This document shows, piece by piece, positions 23,519 through 33,825 of a stretch of DNA of 64,000 bases (position 1 is its first letter; the number at the start of each line of letters is the position of its first letter). This stretch comes from Lepas anatifera. Lineage: Eukaryota > Arthropoda > Thecostraca > Lepadidae. The stretch spans positions 809,001-873,000 of the forward strand of contig JAOTON010000765.1 in NCBI GenBank assembly GCA_034440635.1, written 5' to 3'. Under the pieces are notes generated by a model. The model was not told where the DNA came from. It made no database searches and saw only the letters and a list, made by a program, of their open reading frames with translations. Made by a program: the position numbers and the translations under genes.

Positions 23519-24058
23519 GAATTTTCCGGGAGGTGTGTTTACTTTAATGTCGCAGAACAAAGGGACAAATCTTATTTCAAGGAATGGGTCGCGAAGTGTA
23601 GCAACACTTGCGAGGGAAGGGGATTGCTACGGCAGAGATGCCGAGCCTGGGGCACAGGTAGGATTTAAAAGGGTACGTGAAGAGTCTTGCCAGCGTAAAG
23701 ATTAGTTTTTGAATTTTGTTCCTTGTTATCGAATAACCGTTTGCTTACGTTACTCGAGTTCCTCCATTGAAAAAGAATAATTTTGGGTTATTAGAAATAC
23801 CCGCAAGCACCATGACGTGATGCCGCGGGTCTTTATCCTGCAACCAGGAGGTGAGGTTACAGCACCCTCTCTGGCTGGGTAGCCGCCGCATAGAGGAAGA
23901 GAGAAGGGTAATAGAACAGATAGAGTGTTAGGGAGGGGTGTGAGTTGGTTAGTTGATAGTCTTAGACGTGGTTAGTATAGTTAGTAGTCCTTAAGTTAGG
24001 GTTAGTTGGTTAGCAAATATGAACGGATGGTTAGGTAGGGTTAGTTGGTTAGTTGAAC
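23519..24058. other. Left flank of the insertion in the 3' LTR; TTAGTTGG-rich
   Basis: No coding sequence is seen. From 23935 to 24055 the motifs GTTAGTTGGTTAG and TTAGGGTTAG recur irregularly next to the tail of the I-like element. This may be target sequence, 3' junk or simple-sequence decay. Confidence 0.35.
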
Positions 24059-24272
24059 CTTTTTTTATTTTGTTTTTTGTTTTGTTTTGTTTTTTTTCCT
24101 AGGGTGGGAGTTATTCTGAGTCTACCATACCTTAGGACCAGACAGTTAAAACCTAGTTTGAAGCACCTATTGTTTAAATTTGTCAGAGGGACGTTTCTAG
24201 TGTAATTGTTATTTCTAATATGAGGGGTGCTATTCGGATGCAGGTATTTTCCATACCTGCCACCATAGACGT

Positions 24273-27200
24273 TCAGATAAAGCTCTCGAGCCTAGAAGCC
24301 TTCAGGAATGTAAAGAGCTTGTCCAGCAGCTCAGGGTGATCATTGCCGAGAAGAGTGGAAAGGTTTACTGGGATGTTTCTGATGCGGCAACAATCTAGCA
24401 TGGGCTGCCTATGGGCGTCGTGCTGGGGACAGTCGATGAGGATATGGTAGAGATTTTCCATGGCAGAGCAGGTACCACAGGTACCTACACGCCCATAGGC
24501 ATTTAATTTGGTGTGTCCGCTTCTGAGTCTGGTCAGGATGACCTCACGCCGACGACTGTTTTGGTTGGAGCTGGGCCAGTAGCCGATGTTAGGCTTGATA
24601 TGGAATAAATGGGCGCTGTGGTTAGTGGTCCAGACAATTTGGATGTACTTCCGGATATGGTTCTGGAGGAGAGCTTTGCTATCGTCTCCGGACCATTTGA
24701 GAGGTGCGACCTCTCTGAGTTCAAGAGACTTTTTGGCCTGTTCGTCGGCTTTTTCATTTCCGAGAATTTTGCAGTGGCCTGGGATCCAAAGAAAGGAGAC
24801 ATCTGGGATATCGTCGATACCCTTCTGGATGTCTGCTATTACGTGATGGCTGGGGTTGACTACGTTATTGATAGCTTGCAAGACAGATTTAGAGTCTGAA
24901 CAGATGACGGCTGAATTAATATTTAGGGTTCTAATCTGGACTAGTGCATCTAGAATGGCGACAGCCTCGGCAGTAAAGATTGAGCAGTTGTCCGGAAGTC
25001 GTTTTTGGAGGCAAATATTTTGCCCCCAGATGCCGAGGCCTACTTTTTCGCCTATTTTAGAGCCGTCGGTGAGAATGAAGGTTTTGCCAGTGTTGTTAGA
25101 CTGGAACTCAAAGAATTTCTGGGAGATCTCCTCTGTGGTGAGGTTGTCTTTGCGTGTGGTGAAAAGAAACTCGACTTTGGGCTGTTTGCGAGTCCAAAAG
25201 CGGGAGAGTGGGGGTTTGCCTATTGCTTCTGGAATCGCAAGGTTCAGGGTTTCCAGGGTCTTAGCTACTCTATTCTTAAATGGAGGCCAGGTTATCCGAT
25301 TAGTTTTTGATACACGTCCAGGGTGGGCGAAACATTGTTTCGCCGGGTGATTTTCGGTAGATTGGACCTTGATATAGTAAGAGATAAGCTGGGAGTGGCG
25401 TCTTGTTTGGAGAGGGCACAGCCCACTGTCCACTAACAAGCTGGTGATGGGGGATTCTCTGAGCGCGCCTGTGGCTGCCCGGATACTTGCGTTTTGGATG
25501 CGCTCTAGCTTTAGCTTATTAGTGTTGTTCGTTGAGTCAAAGACGAACGAATTATATTCGAGTATGGGCCGGATCAAGGACTTGTAGAGCATGAGCAGGG
25601 TCTTTCGATCCCCGCCGTACTCTGTTCCGCCGAGCATGCGGAGGATATTGACTCGTTTTTGACAGCTAGAGACGACTTTGGTAATATGCTCGTTAAAACT
25701 AAGGCGGGTATCAAGGATGACGCCTAAGAATTTGAAGCTTTTCGCGCATTCAATGGGTTTGCCTGAGATTTGGAGCTGAGGAACAGGGTGTCTCACACCT
25801 GGCCTGGCAAAGACTACGACTGATGACTTTTCGGCCGAGAGTGATAGACCCATTGAATTGCACCAAGCATGGATGTCGTCGAGACTACCCTGCAATTCGG
25901 TAGTCGCGGTTTTGAATTCTGGTTGACTGCGCCGCCTGGTGTCGACCGGAGTGGATTTCCAAATAGCGACATCATCTGCAAATAGGGAGTACTTAACTCC
26001 AGGCGGTAGCTTTTTGGAAAAAATGTCATTGATCATGACTAGGAAGAGGGTCGGAGATAAAACGCTACCCTGGGGTGTGCCCTGGTCTTGAGATGTCAGA
26101 TAGGAAAAGGTGGTGCCGCAGCGCACTTTGAATTTTCTGTCCCTAAGAAAGTTGTCAATGAATCTAGCAAGGTGGCCATGGACTCCCAGCTTACAAAGTT
26201 TATACAAAATGACGTCTTTTTGTACACGATCAAAGGCCGACTTGATATCTAAGAATGCAGCAATTGTGACTTGCTTCTTGTAAAAGCCATTTTGGACGTC
26301 ACTGACCAGTTTGATCAGATTGTCAGTGGTGGCTCGCCCGCGCCGGAAACCCGATTGCATAGCATCGAGTTTCTTTTCGAGAATGTCGTGAAGTCTTACG
26401 TTGACCATGCGCTCTACAAGCTTGCTAGCACAGCTAGTAAGCGAAATGGGGCGATAACCTTTAGGGTCCGTTTTTTCTTTGCCAGGTTTTGGAATGGGAA
26501 TGATGACACTCTCCCGCCACATAGTGGGGAACGAGTCGCTAAGAAACATGTTGTTAATGGCCGAGAGAAGATATTTTAGTGCTGTCTGGCTGAGGTGCCT
26601 GAAGAAAGAGTAGTGAATTTCATCCGGGCCCACTGCAGTGTTTCCACACTTGCTAATGGAGTAATTTAGTTCGGTCATTGTAAAAGGTACGTTATAGTAC
26701 TCCTGATTACTGGAATTGAAGAATGTGCGGCGTTTGCACCATTCGGCCTGGTCTTTTGAGCGCTGGTTGTAGGAACTGTTGGCTGCAACGCCATTGTAAT
26801 GATCAGCAAAGGCGTCCATGACTTCCTTGGGTGCCGTGATGTTTTGGCCGGAGATTGTCAGTTGAGGGAAGGGTCCACGGGGCGGTCGTTTCGCAGAGAA
26901 AGCTCCAATGGTTTTCCAGATTTGAGAAATGGGTGTGAAGCGGTTGAATTTAGAAACGAAGGCGTTGAAACTATCTTTTGGACCCGCTTGCACGTGTTTT
27001 GAAAGTGGGCTTTGGCTGCCCGGAGGGCATTGCGAGTAGGGCTGTGTGCCCTCCTCTCGTAGGCTTTCCTGGCTCTAATCATTTGAGCTTTGGCGTGTGC
27101 CGTCTCTGCATTCCACCATGGGGCTCCTTTTTTCTGTCGGGGGCCTTGACTTTTTGGTATTGTTAAATGTGCTGCTGAGCTGATGGCTCTTAGTACCGAG

Positions 27201-27991
27201 TCAATGTCTGCCGAGTCGGGGTCACCTCCGGTGACAAGTGTGAGGTCGACCTCTGCCTCAAACTTGTTCCAGTCGGCACGTTTTAGATTCCATGAGGGTG
27301 TAAAAAGAGTAACATGGTCGATTGAGCCTATGGGAATACCAATTTTTATTGGGAGGTGATCGCTCATTCCTGGGTTGTCTTCGACTTCCCAGGTGAACAG
27401 TGACGCAATTCTAGGGGAGCAGCACGAGATGTCAATGGCAGTGTCAAAATGGCCACCGCGCATTGCTTGGTGGGTCGGAGCGCCGTTATTTAAGATAACT
27501 AGATTTTGAGAGTCTATTGCGTCATAGATGATTTCGCCTCTGCGAGTGGTGGTGGCGCTGCCCCATGAGGTATGATGACCGTTCAAGTCTCCAAGTAGTA
27601 GCAAAGGGCCGGGGATTTGTGCCAAAAGTTGGGCGATGTCCCGAGCCGACGGGTCAGGATCGCTTGGAGAGATGTACAGTGAAATCACCGTCAATTTGAC
27701 GTGCTGAATTTCTACATTAATAGCGACACAGTCGAGTGGCGTAACCAAAGGCACTTGGCTGTGAGGGATGCTATTTTCAATAAGGATGGCAGTGCCTCCT
27801 TTACGGACAGTAGCGTTTACATTATGGCGGTACCAAGAGTAACCCGAGATTTTGAATTTGTTATTATCATTATCATTAAAGAGGGTTTCTTGGAGTGCTG
27901 CTACTGCCGGCTTTTTCTCAGCAAAGATTGATTTAAATAAGGGGAATTTCCCAATTAGACTGTTTGTGTTCCATTGGAGAATTGAACCCAT
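24273..27991 (-). pseudogene. I1 ORF2: endonuclease, reverse transcriptase, RNase H (single frameshift)
   Basis: The first frame (27991-26858) starts in a strong context, ACCACCATGG, and carries the AP-type endonuclease: SILQWNTNSL, LQETL, LLGDLNGHH and MSDHLPI. Near 26990-27000 the frame shifts by one base within an AAAACACGTGCAAG stretch. The second frame (26993-24273) carries the RT (GYRPISLTSC, SLFADDVAIW with the catalytic DD) and RNase H (FILTDGSKIG, AEAVAILDAL, ICSDSKSV and WIPGHCKILGNEKAD). A C-terminal Cys/His knuckle follows (CGTCSAMENLYHILIDC). All catalytic residues looked for are present, so the lesion is a single indel; a base-calling error would make this an intact ~1,240-aa protein. 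Confidence 0.9.
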
Positions 27992-27997
27992 GGTGGT

Positions 27998-29732
27998 TCA
28001 GTGTCTTAGATGCTGGGGGGGTTTGCGGGGGCGGGGGCGGAGGTGATAGGAATGTGTGCTACTCGTGTCGCTGGTAGTGGAAACGGGGGACGAGTGCCGG
28101 GTGTACCGGAGTTTCCTCGGCACCGGGGGGCTGCCGGGCCTGAGGGATTTGGATGAGACTGAACTGGTGGGGGAGGCCGACATGAGATAACTATTTTCTA
28201 CAGAGTCTGTGACCGAGATGCTGTCAGCATTTGGGTAAGACTCGGTCCCGGGCAGCTCACTATCAGGTTCGCTGTTGCTACCTGACGTGTCGGAATCACT
28301 GGCAAATTGGGATTGCATGTAATGACATGCCAGATCTGTTTGAGAGCCACAATGGCGGGTCGTCGGTGCTTGAGAGGCAGGAGCTTTGCTGCTGTCCGTG
28401 AGAGAGGTTTCGGTTTGGGTGGCTACACTGACTTTTTCTGTTTGAGTGGCAGCTGTCTTACTAGACGGGGGGAGCTGCCACTCTGGTGTTTCCGTCCCGG
28501 CGACCGCCGTAGGCGGCGCCTGGGAGGGGGTGCACCGGTGACTTTTGGGTGGGAGGGGGCTGGGAGCGGGGAAACTCGGTACAGCTAGGTACCTGCTGAG
28601 GGCTGCTTTGCCGCCCTTCGGTTGGGGTCCAGGTCTTCCTGGTGCCATGTGAGGGACGGGGGGCGGCGGTACTTTTGGGCGGAAGACCCGGAATGGAACA
28701 GGCTGGGTTGGCTGGGGGATCCGTCCAGCCCGTGTTGGGAGTCCACTTGCTCCAAAAGGTGTTTGTGCTGTGGTGCGTGTTTTGCATGACATGGGGGATG
28801 GCCAGCCGAAGGGGTACCATGACTAGCGGCTCCATCAGGGGGCGAAGGGGACGCTTTTGGGAGGCGGTGAGCTGAGGAGTGGCCTGGCCAGCTGTGCTGG
28901 GGGCTGCCGCGGTGGCCTTGCCACTACGTGCCTGGGTTAGGGAGTGGCGTTTTTCGCTCTCACGCACTTTTTGCGGGCCAGGTCGAAGGGGAGCTTTTCG
29001 TCTTCAGCCACCATATTTACATGTTTTTTCACGGAGCCAGGCTGGGCACTTAGGATCGGTAGCCCCATGGGCGCCGCCACAGGCAGCACACAGGAGGCTA
29101 AGGGAGGTGCAGTCTTTGGTTCGGTGTGCAGCACTGCACTTGCCACAGCGGGGGGCGGGGTTTTTACAGCTGGACTCAACGTGGCCGTACCTTTGACAGA
29201 TTTGACACCTGATGGGGTTGGGGTAGAACGGCTTCACTGGGTAGACACAGTCGCCCAGTTTGACACGGCCACAGTCATCTCGGCACTTTGTGTCGAAGGT
29301 GACCAGGAAGCGATTGTCTTTACGGTGAGGGGCTTTTTCGGTGGTGGGCTTGGGGAGAGTGAGTCTTTGAATGGTGAGCACACTTTGGCCCTCAAAATCA
29401 AAGTTGCGCTCGATTTCGTCTTCAGAGAGGTGGGAAGCCTCTGGCGCACGAATTGTGCCCCGGTAGAAGTTCAGAGACTTATGAATGGCGAAACTCACCG
29501 GTTTCGATCCGAAAGTTGTGGTTTGAAGCAAGGCTTTAGTGGAGGCAGCGTTGCTGGTTTTAACAAGGACATCTTTTTGGTGCCGGATAATTTCATAGCT
29601 GCCTGTCACCTTTCGGCTGATGGCCTTGTCCAGACTGAAGGTAGATTCCTTTGCAAGATTTTGGTGGATGGAGTCGTAACTACCAACCAGCCAAGCTCCG
29701 CTTGGCAGGTTTGCATTGTTAAGGCGATCCAT
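27998..29732 (-). pseudogene. I1 ORF1: gag-like zinc-knuckle protein, broken
   Basis: The frame from ATG 29732 to TGA 29004 carries an RRM-like region and three knuckles (CQICQRYGHVESSC, CGKCSAAHRTKDC, CAACGGAHGATDPKC). The tail that continues after WLREK in related proteins lies in a neighbouring frame (EDEKLPFDLARKK, 28937-29060), returning later to 28461-28967 and then to 27998-28792. The last piece is Ser/Pro-rich with ATQTEKVSVATQTE repeats and ends RKPPQHLRH. Its TGA lies six bases before the ORF2 ATG. At least two indels or a stop must be bypassed. Confidence 0.8.
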
Positions 29733-30812
29733 GAGAATGGCTGGCTATATTAACTTACGTTATACCGTGCAGAACCGCTCGAGTTTAGTTTTCAGTTTTA
29801 TGGCTGCGCGCGCTTTCTGCGTAGCGTGAGAAAGTTCTGGAGGCTGTGGCGTCAGAGCGTGTGTGTGACGTCAGAGCGTGTGCGTGACGTCAGAGCGTCG
29901 GGCGGTTTTCCCCACGCGGCCCGGCTAGCTTAAATGACGGCGGAGCCAGAGAATGAGGCAGGGAGGGTGAGTGTTTGTGCAGTAGAGAATTTTGAGGAGA
30001 CGCTAACTGACTGGCTCTTGTGTAAGGCTGGTGAATTGGAAGGTTAGGCAAGAGAGCTTTAACTAATGGGAAGTTAACCTATATACAGCGTGGTGTGGGA
30101 TTTTATCCTATCTGGAGTATCGGCTGAAATTTCCTAATTACAGTGGGCTGTTACAGCCACTAGGTTACTGAGCGGAGGGGAGGCAGGGGGCCTCTTCAGG
30201 ACCTATCACTAATCGGAGGGGAGGCAGGGGGCCTCTTCAGGACCTATCAGGGACCTAGGTGGCTATTAGCCTCGAAAGGGTCCTAACTGGGACCTACGTT
30301 ATTTTAAGGTAGTGTTTTATGGGCAGGTGCCGTGACACCTTTGCATAGACGCAGCCCGTGGAGGGTATATGTGGGACCTCACTGCTAATTAGCGAGGGTG
30401 AAAGACAGTCTACTGGCCGTACGTTTAGGGATTTTGGCAATGAAGGACCGATAGGTCCAGTCAAAGCCCCTCACCCAAGAACCAGAGGTTCAACAAGTGA
30501 GGTCACCCAGGCTAACCACCGCTCGGGTTTCAGGCCGAAGAGAGAAATGATAGTTGAGAAAGATGCGGGACGGGACTGAGGAGAAGGGGTACTAGGTGGC
30601 CGGAATCCTAGAAACCAACACCACCTAGTCCGATAGAGATAATATTTACAGGTCAGCTGTGGAAACAGCGATAGGCAGGGCTGGTACCAGCAACAGCGCT
30701 CGGAGCAGGTGGTCACAGGAACTCCAGCAGCCGCCAACAGCAGTCGCAATAGGCAGCCGGGCGTCGGACGCCAGACAACCAGACCTGTCGGCAGAGCTCA
30801 GAGCGTAGTGTT
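29733..30812 (-). promoter_or_regulatory. Upstream region of I1 with TGACGTCA palindromes and a 41-bp direct repeat
   Basis: Three copies of GTGACGTCAGAGCGTGTG-like sequence (29845-29900) place two perfect CRE-type TGACGTCA palindromes and one degenerate copy about 110-170 bp before the ORF1 ATG. A 41-bp unit (CGGAGGGGAGGCAGGGGGCC...) is duplicated at 30173-30254. The remainder to 30812 has no recognisable gene and may belong to I1 or to another insertion in the LTR. Confidence 0.45.
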
Positions 30813-31020
30813 CGCAGCGCGCCTTTATACCCGGCCGGCAGTGGTCACGTGACCAGGTCGCGCTCTGGTTGGTCGGCCGGGTGGGTCACTGGTGTGGTGG
30901 CAGTGACCCGGCGCGCGCCTGTGCCTGCGGCGGTGGTCGGCTGACCGCGCCGCGGCTGAGGGCGCGGGGTCAGCTGGTCGGCTGCGGCTGGAGCCGTGTA
31001 GCGGTGCAGTGGCCGCTACA
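30813..31020 (-). repeat. Gypsy 3' LTR, U3 part
   Basis: It matches 54902-55109 of the 5' LTR with about three substitutions. On the minus strand it begins TGTAGCGGCC at 31020 and includes a TATA box, GGGTATAAAGGCGCGC, near 30826. It abuts the polypurine tract. The LTR continues at 23518 after a 7.3-kb insertion. Confidence 0.88.
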
Positions 31021-31034
31021 GGACCCCCTCCTAG
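31021..31034 (-). promoter_or_regulatory. Gypsy polypurine tract (plus-strand DNA primer)
   Basis: The minus strand reads TAGGAGGGGGTCC directly before the LTR TG at 31020 and just after the pol stop, the expected place for the primer of second-strand synthesis. Confidence 0.75.
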
Positions 31035-31035
31035 A

Positions 31036-32241
31036 TTAGAGGTCGAAGTGTACCGGAGGCTTGGAGACGCGTCCTGAACGGGTGCGGTAGTTGGAGGCCT
31101 CCAACTCCGGTTGAACGTTTAGGTTCTCGCGAGCTTGGCTCTGAATGGAGCTGGCTGATGTAGCTCGTGGCTCGGGTGCTGTAGAGATCGTTGATGGCAT
31201 GGATGCTGCTCCAGGGCTGGGAGATGTACACACTGGCCCGGTTGATGGCATGGGTGTTGTTCCAGTGGCAGGGGCTTCACTTGCTGGATCACCCGACCTC
31301 TCTGGCTCGGGATGCATCACGATGAGAGGTTTGGGTGGAGGCTGCACGTTGGCGTTCTCTATGTATGCCGGTTTCAGTCGGTTGATGGACACGGTGTCTT
31401 CGCGTCCATTCCGGAAAATGAGGAACGCCTTAGGTGACCTCTTCTTGACCTGGAACGGGCCGTCGTAGACGAAGGCCAGAGCAGGACGATGGCCGTCATG
31501 ACGAACCATGACATGAGAAGCTGTGGACAGATCAGGTGAGACAAACACATCGCTGGCAGTCACACGTGTCGGTGCTGGTCGGATGGATATGAAGTGCTGT
31601 CTGAGGCTGGCTAGGAACTGTGAGTGATCTGGTATTGTTTTGGGCGGGTCGATATACTCGCCCGGGAGTCTGAGTGGCGTGCCAAAGACTAGGTCTGCGG
31701 AGGAACATTGAATATCCTCTTTCAGTGCCGCGCGTATTCCCATCAGTGCAATGGGGACACGATCTACCCAGTTATGGCATCCTTGGAGTGAACTTTTCAA
31801 CTGCCGATGCAAACGCTCCACCAGACCGTTGGCGGTTGGGTTGTACGCTGTGGTGTGGACACATTCCGCTCCGATGTGCTTTGTGACTGTTTTCCACAGT
31901 GCAGATGTGAACTGGCTCCCACGGTCCGATACGATGCTGCTCGGGACACCATAACGAGAGATCCAGGTTGAAATGAACGCAAGTGCAACCTCGCTAGCCT
32001 CTATGGATGCAAGGGGACATGCTTCAGGCCAACGTGTATACCGGTCGACTATCGTGAGAAGGTAGCGGTGGCCCTTATGCGGTGGAAGTGGTCCAAAAAT
32101 GTCCACGTGTACGTTGTGGAAACGAGCGGAAGGCAAAGGAAAACGACCGACAGGAGATTTGACATGGCGATAAACCTTAGGTCTCTGGCACTGAACACAT
32201 TGCTGTGTCAGGACCCGATATCCCGTCGCATCCCTGGCCAT
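31036..32241 (-). pseudogene. Gypsy integrase and pol C-terminus
   Basis: This frame encodes the integrase core that would insert element DNA. The zinc-binding Cys pair is CVQC. The catalytic triad is visible as D in VDIFGPLPP, D in VSDRGSQFTS and E in NGLVERLHRQLK, followed by a C-terminal DNA-binding region and a Ser/Pro/Ala-rich tail ending PVHFDL. It is separated from the RNase H frame by a one-base loss near 32208-32215, where the upstream frame reads GMRRDIGS then TGA. The HH half of the zinc finger (HSISHPGRKA) lies in that upstream frame. Confidence 0.88.
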
Positions 32242-33017
32242 ACGAAACGTGCAGAGATGAGGTTGAGCGACGCCTTGCGTCCAGGGTGTGAGATAGAATG
32301 TAAGGTGTTGAACACCGTCTTCCGCATGGGGACTGGTACGATTGGTCTGAGTACTCCGTCTTTCTCATCACAGATCAACTCGAGATCTATTCGACCAGGC
32401 AATGGTCGGGAGACGGGGTTGAGACTGCTGTTTTTGGTACTTAGGTTGCGGATCTCTGGGTCGTTGTGCTGGGCCTTGGCCATGTCGGCCAGGTTCACGT
32501 TCTCGGATGGCTGAATAGCGCTGATCCGCGAGAGAGCGTCTGCCACGAGGTTATCGGAGCCATGCACATGGTGTATGTCAGACGTAAACTGGAGAATGAA
32601 ATCCAGGTGTCGTTGCTCCCTGGGTGCGTGACACGATGTAGATGACATAAGAGCCTGGACCAGGGGCTTGTGGTCTGTGTGGATGGAAAACTCGCGTCCC
32701 TCAAGGAAAGGCCGAAAGTGCTTAACAGCCTCGTATACTGCCAGCAGTTCTCGTCCGAAGGTACTGTAGCCTGCTTGCGCAGAGTTGAGCCTGCGAGAGA
32801 AAAAGGCCAAGGGTTTCCATGTTGACTGGACCTGCTGTTGCAGGACTGCGCCTATGGCATCTGAACTGGCGTCTGTGAACAGCCCGATCGCCGAATCTGG
32901 GTCTGGATGTTGAAGCGTTGTGGCCTGGGAGAGGACCTCTTTTGTTGCTGTGAATGCGGTCTCGGCCTCGGGGTTCCATTCCAGGATGTCTTTCTTGCCC
33001 TTCTGGGTCTTCTTCAA
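32208..33017 (-). pseudogene. Gypsy RNase H and integrase zinc-finger start
   Basis: The frame carries LFTDASSDAIGAVLQQ (first RNase H Asp), FFSRRLNSAQ, GRELLAVYEAVKHFR (Glu) and IHTDHKPL (second Asp). VHGSDNLVADALSR, the usual end of the domain, follows. The HHCC integrase finger begins at HSISHP. This is the typical Ty3/gypsy arrangement. Several indels between 33017 and 33240 separate it from the RT palm and thumb. Confidence 0.85.
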
Positions 33018-33358
33018 GAGACCGTTGAGGGGGCAAGTGTTCTTGCGATGGAAGGTACGAAACGATGGTAGAAGTTAACCATCCCCAAGAAGCGACGAAG
33101 TGACTTTTGAGAGTCTGGTCTGGGGTACTCCTGTACCGCTTGTACTTTGCTTTCCAGAGGACGAGTGCCCGAAGGAGAGACATGATGGCCCAGGAACTCG
33201 AGCTCTTGTACTCCAAAAAAGGCACTTGTTGGTGTTAAGGCAGATGCCGTACTGATCGAGGCGCTTGAGTACCTCTTCTACGTGAAGAAGGTGTTGTGGT
33301 TCAGAAGCGCTCGCCACCAGGATATCGTCGATGTAGGCGAAAACGAACGGCAGTCCAC
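33018..33358 (-). pseudogene. Gypsy reverse transcriptase, C-terminal part with YIDD
   Basis: Next to the J1 insertion the minus strand reads LPFVFAYIDDILVASASEP, the RT catalytic YxDD motif, then HVEEVLKRLDQYGICLNTNK. The frame breaks around CLFW (near 33210-33240), and later text is spread over two frames. The N-terminal palm lies at 36172-36955 on the other side of J1. Confidence 0.85.
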
Positions 33359-33825
33359 GGAGGACCTACCGGGGGTAAGCCGTCCGTAGGCTGCCGCGGG
33401 CGGCCTAGCTACGCGGCAGTGTCTACGGACACTGTCGCTCGGTCCAGCTGGGAAGGGGGATTATGTTTCGGGCGTGCGGCGCGGCGCCCTTCGCGGTGGG
33501 GACTGTTATAGTTCTTGCCGGGCGCGACGCGGGCCGGGGTTTCGGAAACCGTCGTTTTTCGAGACCCCGACCTTTGGGCGCGCCTGGTTGACCGCAGTCT
33601 CCGCTGCGTGAGGGCTGCCGCGTTTTGCTTCGTCCCGACTCATGGCCCTGCCGGCCCACTGGGCTGATGGCGTCAAGGGGTGGGTGCGTTCTGATCGGAG
33701 GGGTTGCGTGAGTATCTCTCGCCCCTCTGAGACGGGCGCACCTGCCCCCGTAGGCACTGTACCAGCCCCCGGGCCCAGCTATTGACAGCTGGTAACCCGG
33801 GGGGCCGAAGGTAAATACTTTTCTC

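Larger units (their letters stand above)
24059..29950 (-). mobile_element. I1: I-like non-LTR retrotransposon with RNase H
   Basis: On the minus strand the order is 5' UTR (from about 29.9 kb), ORF1 (29732-27998, broken), ORF2 (27991-24273, one frameshift), 3' UTR and an A-rich tail with AAAACAAAACAAAAC at 24059-24098. RNase H after the RT places it near the I group. The 5' end is uncertain between 29.9 and 30.8 kb, and no target duplication was found. It lies in the 3' LTR of the gypsy, in the same orientation. Confidence 0.8.

Noticed and set aside
23935..24055. TTAGG/TTAGTTGG motifs resembling arthropod telomere repeats
   Set aside because: Units are irregular and interspersed with other sequence; no run of TTAGG is present, so interstitial telomere sequence is not supported.
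30471..30749. Minus-strand 92-codon frame
   Set aside because: No domain was recognised; it lies in leader or LTR-flank sequence near repeats.
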